Shown: piece after piece, positions 63,845-64,000 of the stretch
Layout: every line of letters starts with the position of its first letter
Position numbering within the stretch: position 1 is the stretch's first letter
Assembly: GCF_008830185.1 (NCBI RefSeq)
Contig: NZ_WAGX01000004.1
Coordinates: 62,001-126,000, forward strand
From: Candidatus Galacturonatibacter soehngenii
GTDB taxonomy: Bacteria > Bacillota > Clostridia > Lachnospirales > Lachnospiraceae
DNA: 64,000 nucleotides
Reading direction: 5' to 3'
Notes under the pieces: model-generated
The model's input: only the letters and a program-made list of their open reading frames with translations
Database searches by the model: none
What the model was told of the DNA's origin: nothing
Position numbers and translations under genes: made by a program

Positions 63845-64000
63845 ATGGCTTACGAAATGTTGGTAAATATGCTTAAAAGCACCAATCGCATTGTATGCTT
63901 ATGCGGGCATGGGACTTATAAAGAGAATGGTTATGTTGATTTTAGGGATGATGACGAAGCCTATGAAATTGAAATGAGTTATGGATACTCACCCGAAGAA
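63845..64000 (+). CDS. Sir2-like protein, N-terminal part (cut by the window end)
   Basis: The first 52 residues of a protein related to the Sir2-fold gene at 37099: IVCLCGHGTYKENGYVDFRDDDEAY aligns with IVCLSGRGMSYDCGYPAYWT. The canonical GAGIS is GHGTY, but the DFR of the NAD-binding loop is kept. GGGAGATACTTC precedes the ATG. The remainder lies outside the window, so catalytic residues cannot be checked. Confidence 0.65.
   Translation, partial: MAYEMLVNMLKSTNRIVCLCGHGTYKENGYVDFRDDDEAYEIEMSYGYSPEE

Noticed and set aside
1-64000. CRISPR array, tRNA or rRNA genes, integrase or transposase genes
   Set aside because: Looked for on both strands; no regularly spaced repeats, tRNA-like cloverleaf or recognisable recombinase protein was found, apart from the tmRNA.

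Overview
The window reads as the chromosome of a low-GC, Gram-positive anaerobe of the class Clostridia, most likely a Lachnospiraceae member close to Lachnoclostridium (Clostridium) phytofermentans. This is inferred from the A+T-rich sequence, strong purine-rich ribosome binding sites, two T-box leaders, a one-piece tmRNA, a glycyl-radical dehydratase with its radical-SAM activase, and abundant ABC-F, DUF3048, DUF3783 and L,D-transpeptidase type genes. No rRNA, tRNA or CRISPR array was seen.

Layout. Positions 1-3300 hold the glycolytic block gap-pgk-tpiA. Its usual partner gpmI follows only at 26.2 kb. The roughly 23 kb between them looks accessory: a hydrolase-LytTR-DUF3021 operon with a candidate LytTR operator (3.8-5.8 kb); a defence-like PLD/DEAD helicase broken by one in-frame stop plus a NUDIX hydrolase (6.4-9.9 kb); a secreted matrixin-type protease with a partner; remnants of an AAA ATPase and of a phosphatase gene (10-12.1 kb); a low-molecular-weight phosphatase and a CoA-binding-fold protein; an AraC-controlled alpha-galactoside uptake and hydrolysis operon (13.1-20.2 kb); an ABC-F ATPase followed by a GH13 protein whose catalytic carboxylates are mostly gone (20.4-24.1 kb); and a PTS-type membrane protein.

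From 26.2 to 38.4 kb the core resumes: gpmI, secG, rnr, smpB and, 4.7 kb further on, the tmRNA gene ssrA that works with SmpB and RNase R. Between them lie an RpiR-PTS-metallo-beta-lactamase cassette whose EIIC domain appears to lack a segment, and a frameshifted DUF2935 gene. A Sir2-fold protein without the catalytic histidine and a small conserved protein follow ssrA.

From 38.6 to 64 kb come a two-component system with flanking membrane protein and lipoprotein, a beta-lactamase-fold hydrolase, a cell-wall amidase, cysK and a C-S lyase, a trpD gene alone under a Trp T-box, leuS under a Leu T-box, a DUF3048 lipoprotein, a GreA-like factor, a chemoreceptor, an L,D-transpeptidase, uppP, a 1,2-propanediol-dehydratase-type glycyl radical enzyme with activase, and several small proteins. 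The window ends inside a second Sir2-like gene. A palindromic repeat with core TATATAATAGG recurs next to terminators across the window.
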